Positions 1-7,638 of a stretch of 27,683 nt of DNA are shown here, in pieces. This DNA comes from Clostridium sp. UBA2485 (GTDB lineage: Bacteria; Bacillota; Clostridia; Clostridiales; Clostridiaceae). Positions within the stretch are counted from its first letter, which is position 1, and each line of letters opens with the position of its first letter. The translations under genes were made by a program, and so were the position numbers. The stretch spans positions 1 through 27,683 of the forward strand of contig NZ_DDOV01000116.1 of the NCBI RefSeq assembly GCF_002341865.1, read 5' to 3'. A model generated the notes under the pieces. That model ran no database searches and was not told where the DNA came from. It worked only from the letters and a program-made list of their open reading frames with translations.

Positions 1-518
1 GTTTTTTGTTTTGGTTTTTCTATTGGTCTTGGTGGTTTAGCCTTTACAGCTGCAGTTTTATTTTTAGTATTTTGTTTAGTTACTATAACTACTTTTTTAG
101 CTGCATAAGGCTTATATCTCTTAAATTCTATAGAGTAATATATATCTCCAACTTCTCCACCTTTTTCACTTAGTTTAAAACTTTCTATAATAAATAAGTC
201 ATTCAGCTCTAAAGGACTCCCACCAGTAAATATAAATCTTATTTTTTGTCTCTTATCTCTCCACGCTCTAATTTTGCTAATATAAAAACTCGGAGAAAAT
301 AATTCCTCCGAGCTTACATAGGGTCCTCTATTTAATGGAAAATAACTCTCAAAACTTATCTCACTTAACTTAGGTTTATTTATTGTATTAATTTCTCCTA
401 AGTTAATAACATTAAAAGTTTCATTGTCCCCATCTTCATTTATCTCTATTTTTTCTGGGAGTACTGGAAGAATAAATCCTTCTTCACCGTCATTTATTCC
501 TAGATACATTTTGTACAT
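1..518 (-). CDS. XkdP-like LysM/baseplate hub protein, 3' end cut by window edge
   Basis: Reading leftward from an ATG at 518, about 172 codons stay open to the window edge. The start MYKMYLG, followed by GFILPVLPEKIEI, is the usual opening of PBSX XkdP-family proteins. These sit after the tape measure in contractile tails and usually carry a C-terminal LysM domain that binds peptidoglycan. The last visible residues are rich in Lys, Pro and Ala, as in the linker before LysM, but LysM itself lies outside the window. The ATG overlaps the tape-measure stop (TAATG), so the two genes are probably translationally coupled. A second ATG at 509 is less likely because the AGAGGGGG ribosome-binding site is about 10 bases before 518. 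The family call rests on the N-terminal pattern and gene order. Confidence 0.8.
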   Translation of the reverse strand, partial: MYKMYLGINDGEEGFILPVLPEKIEINEDGDNETFNVINLGEINTINKPKLSEISFESYFPLNRGPYVSSEELFSPSFYISKIRAWRDKRQKIRFIFTGGSPLELNDLFIIESFKLSEKGGEVGDIYYSIEFKRYKPYAAKKVVIVTKQNTKNKTAAVKAKPPRPIEKPKQK

Positions 519-2683
519 TAAGCATATACCCCCTCTGCACTATTAACTAGCTCATTTTCCATGTAGGTTTCTATTCTAGAGATTATTGTATTAATATCTG
601 CCTCTTCTTTAATATCTCCAGTTGTAACCTGCACTGTAGGAGTTAGTGTAACAAAATTTTGTACGCTCTCCTGTTCTGCTAAATCTCTCATCATTTCTAA
701 ATGTTCATTACTTACATCCATTTTATCGTCAATATTTTTAAGATGATCATTAGCTCCTGTAATACTTTTACCTAAATCTCCTAAATTTCCTGGGCTTCCT
801 AATCCTCCTCCACCTTCGGAGTTACCAACTTTATTGTTGTTCAAGTTGTCCATAATATTTGTTGGTAGTTCTGGTGGACCATAAGGAACTTTTCCTATAC
901 TGTCAAACAAATTTCCTATATCAAATTTATCCTCAATATTTCTTCCAAATTTATCACCTAAATCAAATGCTTCCCCATATTCAAATCTGTCCAATTTAAG
1001 AGCATTAGCATCTTTTCTATCAAACTTAATTTCGGCCTCACCTACTAAATCCTTAACTAGTCCTTTAAGTCCACCTCTCCAACCATTGACTGCCTCAGCA
1101 AGATTAGATCCAAAAACAGCATCTATAGCTGATGCTATACCTTCTAAAATTCCTAAAATTGAATCTGCCATTCCTCCAAATAGCCTTACAATTGAACCTA
1201 TTGGGTCGTTAAATATATTGGCAAAAAATTCAGCAAAAGTTAATATATTATTCCAAAGTACAACTCCCATTTGAATTACAAAATTTATAACACCTACAAA
1301 TAAGTTACCTATAAAAGCAAGTACTGTCATAAAAGCTCCTGCAATCATACCTGTTGCACTTAATGATGTACCAGCAAAATGATTAATTGCTCCTACTACC
1401 GCGTAAAATACTGCAATTAACATAATTATTGCTATGATAATCCATGTAATAGGACATGCTGCTAAAGCTGCATTTAATCCGTCCTGTGCAATTATTAAAG
1501 CAACAATCGCAACTGTTTCTATACCAGATGCAATTGCATGTATCCCTTTGGCTATTGTAGTTTTTATTGTTGCAAGCCAAGCAATTCCCATTGCTATATC
1601 ATAAGCAATTAATGATGCCACTATTCCCCATATTAAAGGACCAATAAAATACCAATTATTTAAAACTATTTCACCTATCCAACAAAAAATATCTGCTACT
1701 CCTTTAGCTATGGTAGATATAATAATTAATCCATTAGATATGGAATCAAAGACAGGTTGAAATCGTCCTTGTTGAAACCATTCATTAATAGTACTTAAAA
1801 TAGGTTTTAAAATCTGCAAAGCACCATAGCCGGCTTCTGCAAAAGAGGTTTGTATATTTGATTTTAAATTGTCTAATTGTGCTATTGCTGAATTATTAAC
1901 TTCTTCTAATGCTTGCTCTGTAGCTCCCTTTGCATTTAATATTTCATCAAATTTATTTATGAAATCATCTATACCTGAACTACTCTCAAGAAATTCTTGA
2001 TCTGCACCCTCAAACTCAAAATTCTCCATTAAAGCTCCATAGTCACCAGCTAGTGCTTCTTTAATTGCAGATGCAGAACCTTCCAACCCTTGAGTTGGAT
2101 CAACAAGAGATAATTTTTCAGCACTCTTATTTAAATTCATAAGTTTATCTGTGTCTTTAGTTACTTTCATAAATTCCATGCTTATTCCTGTGAATTCTTC
2201 TAAACTATAAGCACTTTGATTAGCATGATTAGTTAGTCCTTTAAAGAATTGTTTTCCTGCACCCTTGTTACCTAGAGCACTAGAAACAGTATTAATTTGT
2301 TGTTCTAATCTTGCAGCACCACCTATTGTCAAATCAAAAGCTTTTTCAATAGTAAGATACTCTTCTTTAAAGGATTCAAATTTATCCCGTAATTTTTCTG
2401 TTAATTTTTCTATAAAATTTGAACTTTTATCAATAGAATCATTTAAATTCTCCTGTTCATTTGCCGCTTCATTTTGAGAAATTGCTAATTGGTGCAATGC
2501 CGCCGAAGCCCTATTAGTGCTGTGTCTAGCCGCATTTAAGGTATTAGTAATTCCTATATCTCTGCTAGATGAGCTTGATAAACTATCCATAGCTGAAATA
2601 GTTAAATTTAAAGCTTGGGTAATTTGTTGAAGTGGTTTTGTCATTTCATCAAACATTTTTAAGCTAGTTGATACTGTTGCCAT
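518..2683 (-). CDS. Phage tail tape-measure protein, short (721 aa)
   Basis: This is the scaffold that sets tail length and lies inside the tail tube. The first ~330 residues are polar and helix-rich, with heptad-like stretches. Residues ~330-520 hold several long hydrophobic segments, as tape-measure proteins usually do. The end is polar, with a Gly/Asn-rich stretch (GNSEGGGGLGSPGN). I start it at the ATG at 2683 (MATVSTSLKMFDEM) because AAAGGGAGGTGAT lies just upstream; an in-frame ATG at 2716 has no such site. At the usual ~0.15 nm per residue, 721 residues would give a tail near 110 nm (inference). It follows the tail chaperone and precedes the XkdP-like gene, the standard contractile-tail order. 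Confidence 0.88.
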   Translation of the reverse strand: MATVSTSLKMFDEMTKPLQQITQALNLTISAMDSLSSSSSRDIGITNTLNAARHSTNRASAALHQLAISQNEAANEQENLNDSIDKSSNFIEKLTEKLRDKFESFKEEYLTIEKAFDLTIGGAARLEQQINTVSSALGNKGAGKQFFKGLTNHANQSAYSLEEFTGISMEFMKVTKDTDKLMNLNKSAEKLSLVDPTQGLEGSASAIKEALAGDYGALMENFEFEGADQEFLESSSGIDDFINKFDEILNAKGATEQALEEVNNSAIAQLDNLKSNIQTSFAEAGYGALQILKPILSTINEWFQQGRFQPVFDSISNGLIIISTIAKGVADIFCWIGEIVLNNWYFIGPLIWGIVASLIAYDIAMGIAWLATIKTTIAKGIHAIASGIETVAIVALIIAQDGLNAALAACPITWIIIAIIMLIAVFYAVVGAINHFAGTSLSATGMIAGAFMTVLAFIGNLFVGVINFVIQMGVVLWNNILTFAEFFANIFNDPIGSIVRLFGGMADSILGILEGIASAIDAVFGSNLAEAVNGWRGGLKGLVKDLVGEAEIKFDRKDANALKLDRFEYGEAFDLGDKFGRNIEDKFDIGNLFDSIGKVPYGPPELPTNIMDNLNNNKVGNSEGGGGLGSPGNLGDLGKSITGANDHLKNIDDKMDVSNEHLEMMRDLAEQESVQNFVTLTPTVQVTTGDIKEEADINTIISRIETYMENELVNSAEGVYA

Positions 2684-2780
2684 AATATCACCTCCCTTTA
2701 GAGATAATAAAAGCACCCCTACTAAAGAATGCTTTTAACTTAAAAAATTTGTTTTTATAGAACTATAATATTATTTAACT

Positions 2781-2957
2781 CTATTTTTTCTTAGCTTTAC
2801 TTAAAGACCTTTTTTCACTTTCTACATAAAGATCTATACTCGCATATATAAAAGCTTTTTCATTCCTAGGTATATTTTTAAATATGCTAGGAAGAATTTT
2901 AAGTTTATGGAGGGCATAATGTGCATAATTAGCCTCAGCATCCCCCCCATTTATTAG
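2781..2957 (-). CDS. Tail assembly chaperone, -1 frameshift extension (58 codons)
   Basis: The stretch after the XkdN-like stop has no start codon in its open frame, yet it encodes a clean phage-like sequence beginning LINGGDAEANYAHYAL and ending in a Lys-rich tail before TAG at 2781-2783. It joins the upstream gene in the -1 frame exactly at an A AAA AAC slippery heptamer (2957-2963). A slip there gives a 195-residue fusion (137 + 58). This matches the lambda gpG/gpGT type of tail assembly chaperone, in which a small fraction of ribosomes shift to make a longer form that binds the tape measure. The gene lies directly upstream of the tape measure, as expected. That the frameshift is used is inferred from the sequence. 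Confidence 0.85.
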   Translation of the reverse strand, partial: LINGGDAEANYAHYALHKLKILPSIFKNIPRNEKAFIYASIDLYVESEKRSLSKAKKK

Positions 2958-3367
2958 TTTTTTGCTTCTTCAACTAACTCCTGCATGCTTCTATCGTATC
3001 CATTTACTTCACTTACTACACTTGACCATTCTGAGTATTCTCCATCACTCATCTTACTTTTCATAGCTTTAAGCAATTCTTCATCACCCATAACTTGCCA
3101 TTCTGCTTGAAGTTCTGAATTTTTTAAATCTGGATAGGTTGTAGTTTCTATTATAAGTTTAGCTAAATATTTATCATTATCTGTTTCTATTACTTTTTGA
3201 CCTTTTACAAAACTAACTTTTCTGCATTTTTTTCTTATTTCATCACCTATAGTTGATGCTATAGGTTTGAACCTCATTTTTCTTTTTTTTCCTCCTATAG
3301 TTATTTCTCTTTCTATTTCTTCCACTTCTTCAAAGGAATCCATTAAAAAGTCTTCAAATTTATTCAT
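2954..3367 (-). CDS. XkdN-like tail assembly chaperone, zero-frame product (137 aa)
   Basis: This is a small acidic protein (MNKFEDFLMDSFEEVEEI start) in the slot between tail tube and tape measure, where contractile-tail clusters carry the XkdN-type chaperone. It is the short form of a frameshifting pair; the stop at 2954-2956 directly follows the slippery heptamer. Chaperones of this kind coat the tape measure during tail assembly and are not part of the finished tail. An AGGAGGAAATATA site precedes the ATG. The function comes from position, size and the frameshift design, since the sequence itself is weakly conserved. Confidence 0.82.
   Translation of the reverse strand: MNKFEDFLMDSFEEVEEIEREITIGGKKRKMRFKPIASTIGDEIRKKCRKVSFVKGQKVIETDNDKYLAKLIIETTTYPDLKNSELQAEWQVMGDEELLKAMKSKMSDGEYSEWSSVVSEVNGYDRSMQELVEEAKN
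2957..2963 (-). promoter_or_regulatory. Programmed -1 ribosomal frameshift slippery site A AAA AAC
   Basis: On the minus strand the codons GCA AAA AAC TAA contain a canonical X XXY YYZ heptamer in the right phase, with the stop directly after it. The -1 frame downstream stays open for 58 codons and encodes a recognisable tail-chaperone tail. A run of seven G lies nine bases downstream and might take part in a stimulatory structure, though I see no clear pseudoknot. Confidence 0.82.
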
Positions 3368-3382
3368 TATATTTCCTCCTAA

Positions 3383-3847
3383 TTATCCTAATGTTGGTTT
3401 ATTAAATTTATTTAATATATCTACATCTTCAAAAGTAAATGCCATATCTTCTTCTAAAACTTCACTTTCCACATCAAAAGCAGCCATGCTTACCTCATCA
3501 AGATTACAGTTTTTTAACACTACTGTTTGTCCTCCTAAACTACTTGTTGGATCCTCATTGGTTACAGTAATATCAAAGTAAACATCTCTACCTTCTTTTA
3601 TATAGCTAAGCATTAACTCTCTGAAAAGAGAAGTTGCATAATACACAGTAAGTGTACCTGTACCTTTCCAACCTGTTGCCCTATTTTGAGTAGCCCTATT
3701 CCCCAAGGTTTTCCCTTCTGTTTTTTGTTTTTCAACTTTAGATTCTAACTTCTTTGCATAAAATAATTCTTCATTTCTACCATTTACAGTTATATATGCT
3801 CGTGCCTCAGCACCACTAATAGTATCACTAAGCTTTAAAGATCCCAT
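3383..3847 (-). CDS. Phage tail tube protein, XkdM-like (154 aa)
   Basis: This is the inner tube subunit of a contractile tail. The start MGSLKLSDTISGAEARAYIT and the GTGTLTVYYATSLFRELML region fit the PBSX XkdM family, and 154 residues is close to the family length. The start codon directly follows the sheath stop with no gap, typical of the sheath-tube pair, and the gene sits before the assembly chaperone. No frameshift or missing region is visible, so the gene looks functional. Confidence 0.9.
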   Translation of the reverse strand: MGSLKLSDTISGAEARAYITVNGRNEELFYAKKLESKVEKQKTEGKTLGNRATQNRATGWKGTGTLTVYYATSLFRELMLSYIKEGRDVYFDITVTNEDPTSSLGGQTVVLKNCNLDEVSMAAFDVESEVLEEDMAFTFEDVDILNKFNKPTLG

Positions 3848-5158
3848 CTAACATACCTCCACATTCATGTATAATTTTTCCATGCTATCTATTGGTTGTA
3901 CTTCAACCTTTACTAACACAGAGTCTTTGTCTTTTCCTTTTTCAATTTCAATATCTTCTGGAACAACATTTTCAAGAGCATCTATCTCTTGAAGCTGCTC
4001 TAAAAATTTAATTACATCCTTTTTAAAAAGAATTCTACCATCTACGCTATTAGCAATTTTACCAATATAATTAGTTTCCCATAGTAATTTAATTCCATTA
4101 TTTATTTCATATAAAGTTCTTATCAATCTATTTTTTCTATAGTCTTTATCTTTATCTTCAGTAAATGTTTTAAGAGTATTAATGTCTTGTTCTATTACTA
4201 CTTTTCTATTATTAATAGTAAACACTATTTCCCCATTATTTAAAGCATCTACTATTTCCTTATTTGTATATTTAATATCTACATCAATAGCACCCTCATA
4301 TTGAAGATATGTGTTAGATTGATTTACATTTGCTCCTGCTGTAGCTCCAGTAACAAATGCAACTGCCTTATCAGATGTTATTTTGGTTCCATCTCCTAAG
4401 ATAACTCCATTTTTAACACTAATAACATTTTCGCTATCAGCTTCAGCATAATTTTCTAGAACTAATTGTACTTGTCTGCCATCTTCTTTTAGTCTCTTTA
4501 TAAAATCAGTAGCTACAGCTTTTATATCAGATTCCTTGGTTGGTATTCCTATAGTATGGAACTCATGTGCTTCAATGACTGATAAATAATCAGTATAATT
4601 TTCATTAGTAACAGTTCCATCCTCACCGCCTTTTAATGGTAGTCCTGATGTAGTTTTTAACTCTCCAGTTCCTTTGAACTCAACATAACCATTTGATTTC
4701 AAATCATCTATAGTTTTAACTAATTGTTTATCAACTTTGTTACCTTCAAAAGTAGTTATAACCTCAAATTTATTTGTGTCATCTATATCATTTTGAATTA
4801 TTACAGTAATATTATTTCCCTTTGTGCCACTGTACTTAGCATTTATAGTTAGTCCTTCTAATGTTGCAGTAGCTTTACTACCCTCATTAAGTCTATATAG
4901 CAAAAGTGTCTTAGCTTTCTTAAATACTTCTCTAATTAATAAAGCACTATTATCTGATATATTGATTCCCAATACTTTTGATAAATCATCATCAGCATGT
5001 ATAGTAATAATTTCTTTTTCAGGTCCCCAAGGCAGAGTTAAAGGTAATGTTGCAATTCCTCTTTCTCCTATTGATGTTATTTCATTCTTTTTAGATTTAA
5101 AGTTTATATATGCTCCTGGTCTTATTTTATTTTGTGATATCCATGTTCCTCCAGCCAT
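3848..5158 (-). CDS. Contractile tail sheath protein, XkdK-like (436 aa)
   Basis: This subunit forms the sheath that contracts to drive the tail tube through a target envelope. The N-terminus MAGGTWISQNKIRPGAYINF and the following GIATLPLTLPWGP are characteristic of PBSX XkdK and clostridial sheath proteins, and 436 residues is the normal length. The protein is complete, with no internal stop. AGAGAGGTGAAATAG precedes the ATG and overlaps the stop of the small upstream gene, so the two are probably coupled. A sheath makes the particle myovirus-like, that is R-type if used as a bacteriocin. Confidence 0.93.
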   Translation of the reverse strand: MAGGTWISQNKIRPGAYINFKSKKNEITSIGERGIATLPLTLPWGPEKEIITIHADDDLSKVLGINISDNSALLIREVFKKAKTLLLYRLNEGSKATATLEGLTINAKYSGTKGNNITVIIQNDIDDTNKFEVITTFEGNKVDKQLVKTIDDLKSNGYVEFKGTGELKTTSGLPLKGGEDGTVTNENYTDYLSVIEAHEFHTIGIPTKESDIKAVATDFIKRLKEDGRQVQLVLENYAEADSENVISVKNGVILGDGTKITSDKAVAFVTGATAGANVNQSNTYLQYEGAIDVDIKYTNKEIVDALNNGEIVFTINNRKVVIEQDINTLKTFTEDKDKDYRKNRLIRTLYEINNGIKLLWETNYIGKIANSVDGRILFKKDVIKFLEQLQEIDALENVVPEDIEIEKGKDKDSVLVKVEVQPIDSMEKLYMNVEVC

Positions 5159-5332
5159 CTATTTCACCTCTCTCTTTTTAAATTCATCTATAATATTTTT
5201 AGCTTCCTCTAATGAGTATTCCTTATCATCAAGTAAAGCCTTTAAAATATCTCTTTCTATTTGTGTAAATTTATTAGAATTAACAATTTGCTCTTTATTA
5301 AATTTAATTTGTTCAATTTCTTTTTTAGTCAT
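5159..5332 (-). CDS. Small tail-cluster protein before the sheath (57 aa)
   Basis: A short gene between the tail terminator and the sheath, beginning MTKKEIEQIKF and ending FKKREVK. It is charged and predicted helical, with no membrane segment or cysteines. Its ATG lies inside the last codons of the upstream gene (8-base overlap), and its last bases contain the ribosome-binding site of the sheath gene. Many clostridial tail clusters carry a tiny gene at this place. I know no function for it. The tight overlaps on both sides are the main evidence that it is real. Confidence 0.75.
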   Translation of the reverse strand: MTKKEIEQIKFNKEQIVNSNKFTQIERDILKALLDDKEYSLEEAKNIIDEFKKREVK

Positions 5333-5783
5333 TTTTCAATTCGACCTCCTTATTTAACACTTTCATTTTAGCCACTTCTTCTATTTTCCTCATTACTTTA
5401 TAATTAAATTGTAAAAAAAAGTGCAACACTCCATCTATAATTTCATGTTCCATATTACTAGCTCTATATAAATCTTTATCTACAGGCACATATTCAAGAA
5501 CTTCATAGAGTTTATTAGCAACCTCTAAGCAATCTAAATTAATCTCCTCTTTATCAGTAAAATAACTCACGTCAAAATATATACTTTTTTTATACCTAAT
5601 ATTAAGTTCTTTACTTTGTCCTGATTTTAAAACTTTAATAAAAAAACAAGGTCCTTCAAAACCCTGCTTTACTTCTTCATCATATATATTTATGTTAGGA
5701 AACTCTTTATTCAGCTTTTGGTTAACTCCTACTCTTAAATCATTTATAGTTGATATACTATCGCCTCCCTTAAGATCTGCCAT
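5325..5783 (-). CDS. Tail terminator-like protein (DUF6838/XkdJ-like)
   Basis: It lies between the gp10-like protein and the sheath, where contractile-tail clusters carry the tail terminator that caps the tube. The segment STINDLRVGVNQKLNKEFPN followed by a Tyr/Ile-rich middle resembles the DUF6838 family. The ATG at 5783 lies inside the end of the upstream gene and has no ribosome-binding site. A strong GGGAGG at 5764-5769 lies within the reading frame and points to an ATA codon at 5754-5756, seven bases downstream and close to where I expect the family to begin. Either the ATG is used by coupling, or the gene starts at a rare ATA (143 aa). The family is recalled, not searched. Confidence 0.72.
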   Translation of the reverse strand: MADLKGGDSISTINDLRVGVNQKLNKEFPNINIYDEEVKQGFEGPCFFIKVLKSGQSKELNIRYKKSIYFDVSYFTDKEEINLDCLEVANKLYEVLEYVPVDKDLYRASNMEHEIIDGVLHFFLQFNYKVMRKIEEVAKMKVLNKEVELKND

Positions 5784-6204
5784 AAAGTATTTGTTTTAAT
5801 AATTGAACTTGTTTTTGCTCTAGAAACTTAGGCAGCTCTTTTTCTATTTCTTCCATAGAAATAGTTGCCATAAACTTTCCTTCTACCCATGCTTTACCAT
5901 CTTCAGTTACATACCCATACTCCACATGAGACGCATATTCTAAATCATTAAATATCTCTACTATATAACTATTGCCATGTTTAGCTACATTTCCTATTTT
6001 CCAGTTTTCCTTTAACTCTCCTTTGGTCTTATTAGGATAAGCATCTACTGGAGTTCTATCCTTAATCTTTTCTTTAGCTCTAAGTGCCATTTCAAGTAAA
6101 AATTCCTTTATCCATCTTTCAATTACTCTTTCATCAAGAGCTTTTTGAAATCTCTTAGACAGCTTCTTAAAATGACTACAATCCAAGTTTCCAAGTCTAG
6201 CCAT
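5770..6204 (-). CDS. HK97 gp10-like / XkdI-like tail completion protein (144 aa)
   Basis: The pattern ALRAKEKIKDRTPVD, then GELKENWKIG and EYASHVEYGY, is typical of the HK97 gp10 / XkdI family that joins the tail tube to the head or caps the tail. The length of 144 aa is normal. AGAGGAGAAATCATA precedes the ATG. It is the first intact tail gene after the tandem-repeat region and probably the first gene of the tail operon. No portal, capsid or head-tail connector gene lies upstream, unusual for a live phage but expected for a tailocin. Confidence 0.85.
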   Translation of the reverse strand: MARLGNLDCSHFKKLSKRFQKALDERVIERWIKEFLLEMALRAKEKIKDRTPVDAYPNKTKGELKENWKIGNVAKHGNSYIVEIFNDLEYASHVEYGYVTEDGKAWVEGKFMATISMEEIEKELPKFLEQKQVQLLKQILYGRS

Positions 6205-6380
6205 TATGATTTCTCCTCTTTACTTAATATCAATTCTTGATGGGTATAATACATTAATCCTTTTACATATTTAGTAGCTATATTTAATTAATTATTCATT
6301 ACTCCTATTTAAGTAAGGCTTAATTTCTCTTTAGTTATATGGTCTTTATTACTTGCTTTATATTTTCAAGACAAATTCCA

Positions 6381-6410
6381 ATAAAAAATCCTTAGAATAT
6401 TATTCTAAGG
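6381..6410 (-). terminator. Rho-independent terminator ahead of the tail operon
   Basis: On the minus strand CCTTAGAATA and TATTCTAAGG form a perfect inverted repeat followed by ATTTTTTATT. It lies after the last unit of the tandem array and before the first tail gene, so transcripts from the array would meet it before entering the tail genes. Confidence 0.7.
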
Positions 6411-6562
6411 GTATACCTGAAAACTTTTTAGTTTTATTTGATTTACTTCAGTAATATGTGAGCTCTTTAATACTTTTTAGTCATGTCATTTTTATCACCT
6501 CCAATATGATATTTATATTAATTATTTCAAGTAACACTTATATTTTTATAAGTACTAGAAAA

Positions 6563-6582
6563 GTACTTACATAAGTAGATAC
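6563..6582 (-). terminator. Array terminator hairpin 1 (most diverged)
   Basis: Minus-strand GTATCTAC and GTAAGTAC pair around TTAT with one mismatch and one wobble, followed by TTTTCT. This is the weakest hairpin and belongs to the unit nearest the tail genes. Confidence 0.5.
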
Positions 6583-6790
6583 CCAAATATAATTTTCCAT
6601 ACTATCATATTATCATGTTGCTAATATCTTTAAAATATCAAGAAAATATCATTATTGTATCATGTTGAATTCTATACTATTCTCCATCTACAATATATAA
6701 ACTTTTCTGTCATGTCATTTTCATCACCTCCAATACGACATTTATATGGATTATTCCAAATAGCACTTATATTTTTATAAGTGCTAAAAA

Positions 6791-6812
6791 GACACCTACA
6801 TAAGTAGATGCC
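6791..6812 (-). terminator. Array terminator hairpin 2
   Basis: Minus-strand GGCATCTAC pairs with GTAGGTGTC around TTAT, using two wobbles, and is followed by TTTTTAGC. Confidence 0.65.
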
Positions 6813-7028
6813 TTTAAATATAATTTTCCATACTATCATATTATCATGTTACTAATATCTTTTAAATATCAAGAAAATATCACTATTGTATCATATCAAA
6901 TTTGATATTATTCTCCATATACAATATATATATATATACTTTTCAGTCATATCATTTCTACCATCTCTAATATGATATTTATATAGATTATTTCAAATAA
7001 CACTTATATTTTTGTAAATGCTAAAAAA

Positions 7029-7046
7029 CACCTACATGAGTAGATG
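7029..7046 (-). terminator. Array terminator hairpin 3
   Basis: Minus-strand CATCTAC pairs with GTAGGTG around TCAT, followed by a run of six T. The palindromic insertion lies just beyond its right edge. Confidence 0.65.
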
Positions 7047-7063
7047 CTCTTAAGACATGTAAA

Positions 7064-7126
7064 GGAAAATAATAAAATAATATACTGGCATATTATTTTT
7101 TTGAATATGCCAGTATATTATTTTCC
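7064..7126. repeat. Palindromic insertion inside array unit 3
   Basis: Unit 3 carries about 60 extra bases that the other units lack. The insert is a near-perfect long hairpin. TAATATACTGGCATATT (7078-7094) pairs exactly with 7104-7120 across a 9-base loop, and outer arms GGAAAATAAT and ATTATTTTCC (7064-7073, 7117-7126) extend it. The outer arm on the right reuses the TTTTCC found in every unit. It could be a small non-coding mobile hairpin or a local duplication that formed a palindrome. Confidence 0.75.
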
Positions 7127-7318
7127 ATACTATCATATTATCATGTTGCTAATATCTTTAAAATATCAAGAAAATATAACTATTGTATCATATCAAATTT
7201 GATATTATTCTCCATCTACAATATATAAGCTTTTTAGTCATGTTATTTTTACCACCTCCAATGTGATATCTATATATGTTATTCTAAATAACATTTGCAT
7301 TTTTATAAGCGCTAAAAA

Positions 7319-7340
7319 AGCACCTACATAAGTAGGTGCT
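7319..7340 (-). terminator. Array terminator hairpin 4 (perfect stem)
   Basis: Minus-strand AGCACCTAC pairs perfectly with GTAGGTGCT around TTAT and is followed by a T run. This is the best preserved terminator of the array. Confidence 0.75.
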
Positions 7341-7548
7341 CTTAAACATAATTTTCTATACTATCATATTATCATGTTATTGATATCTTTAAAATATCAA
7401 GAAAATATCACTATTGTATCATATTGAATTTTGTACTATTTTCTATCTACAATACATAAGCTTTTTAGTGATGTTATTTTTGCACCTCTAATATAATATT
7501 TATAAGTATTATTTCAAATAACATTTATATTTTTATACCTGCTAAAAA

Positions 7549-7570
7549 AGCACCTACATAAGTAGATGCC
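7549..7570 (-). terminator. Array terminator hairpin 5, just after the late-regulator gene
   Basis: Minus-strand GGCATCTAC pairs with GTAGGTGCT around TTAT (two wobbles), followed by TTTTTT. It lies about 70 bases past the regulator stop codon and is the natural terminator of that gene. Confidence 0.72.
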
Positions 7571-7638
7571 TTAACATATTTTTCTATACTATCATATTAT
7601 CATGTTATTAATATCTTTAAAATATCAAGAAAATATCA

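Noticed and set aside
3267..3581. 104-codon plus-strand ORF opposite tube and chaperone genes
   Set aside because: It lies opposite two well-supported genes and is Ser/Ile/Phe-rich, as antisense frames are.
4824..5357. 177-codon plus-strand ORF opposite the sheath gene
   Set aside because: It overlaps the intact sheath, small-protein and terminator genes, has a composition typical of antisense AT-rich coding, and no family likeness.
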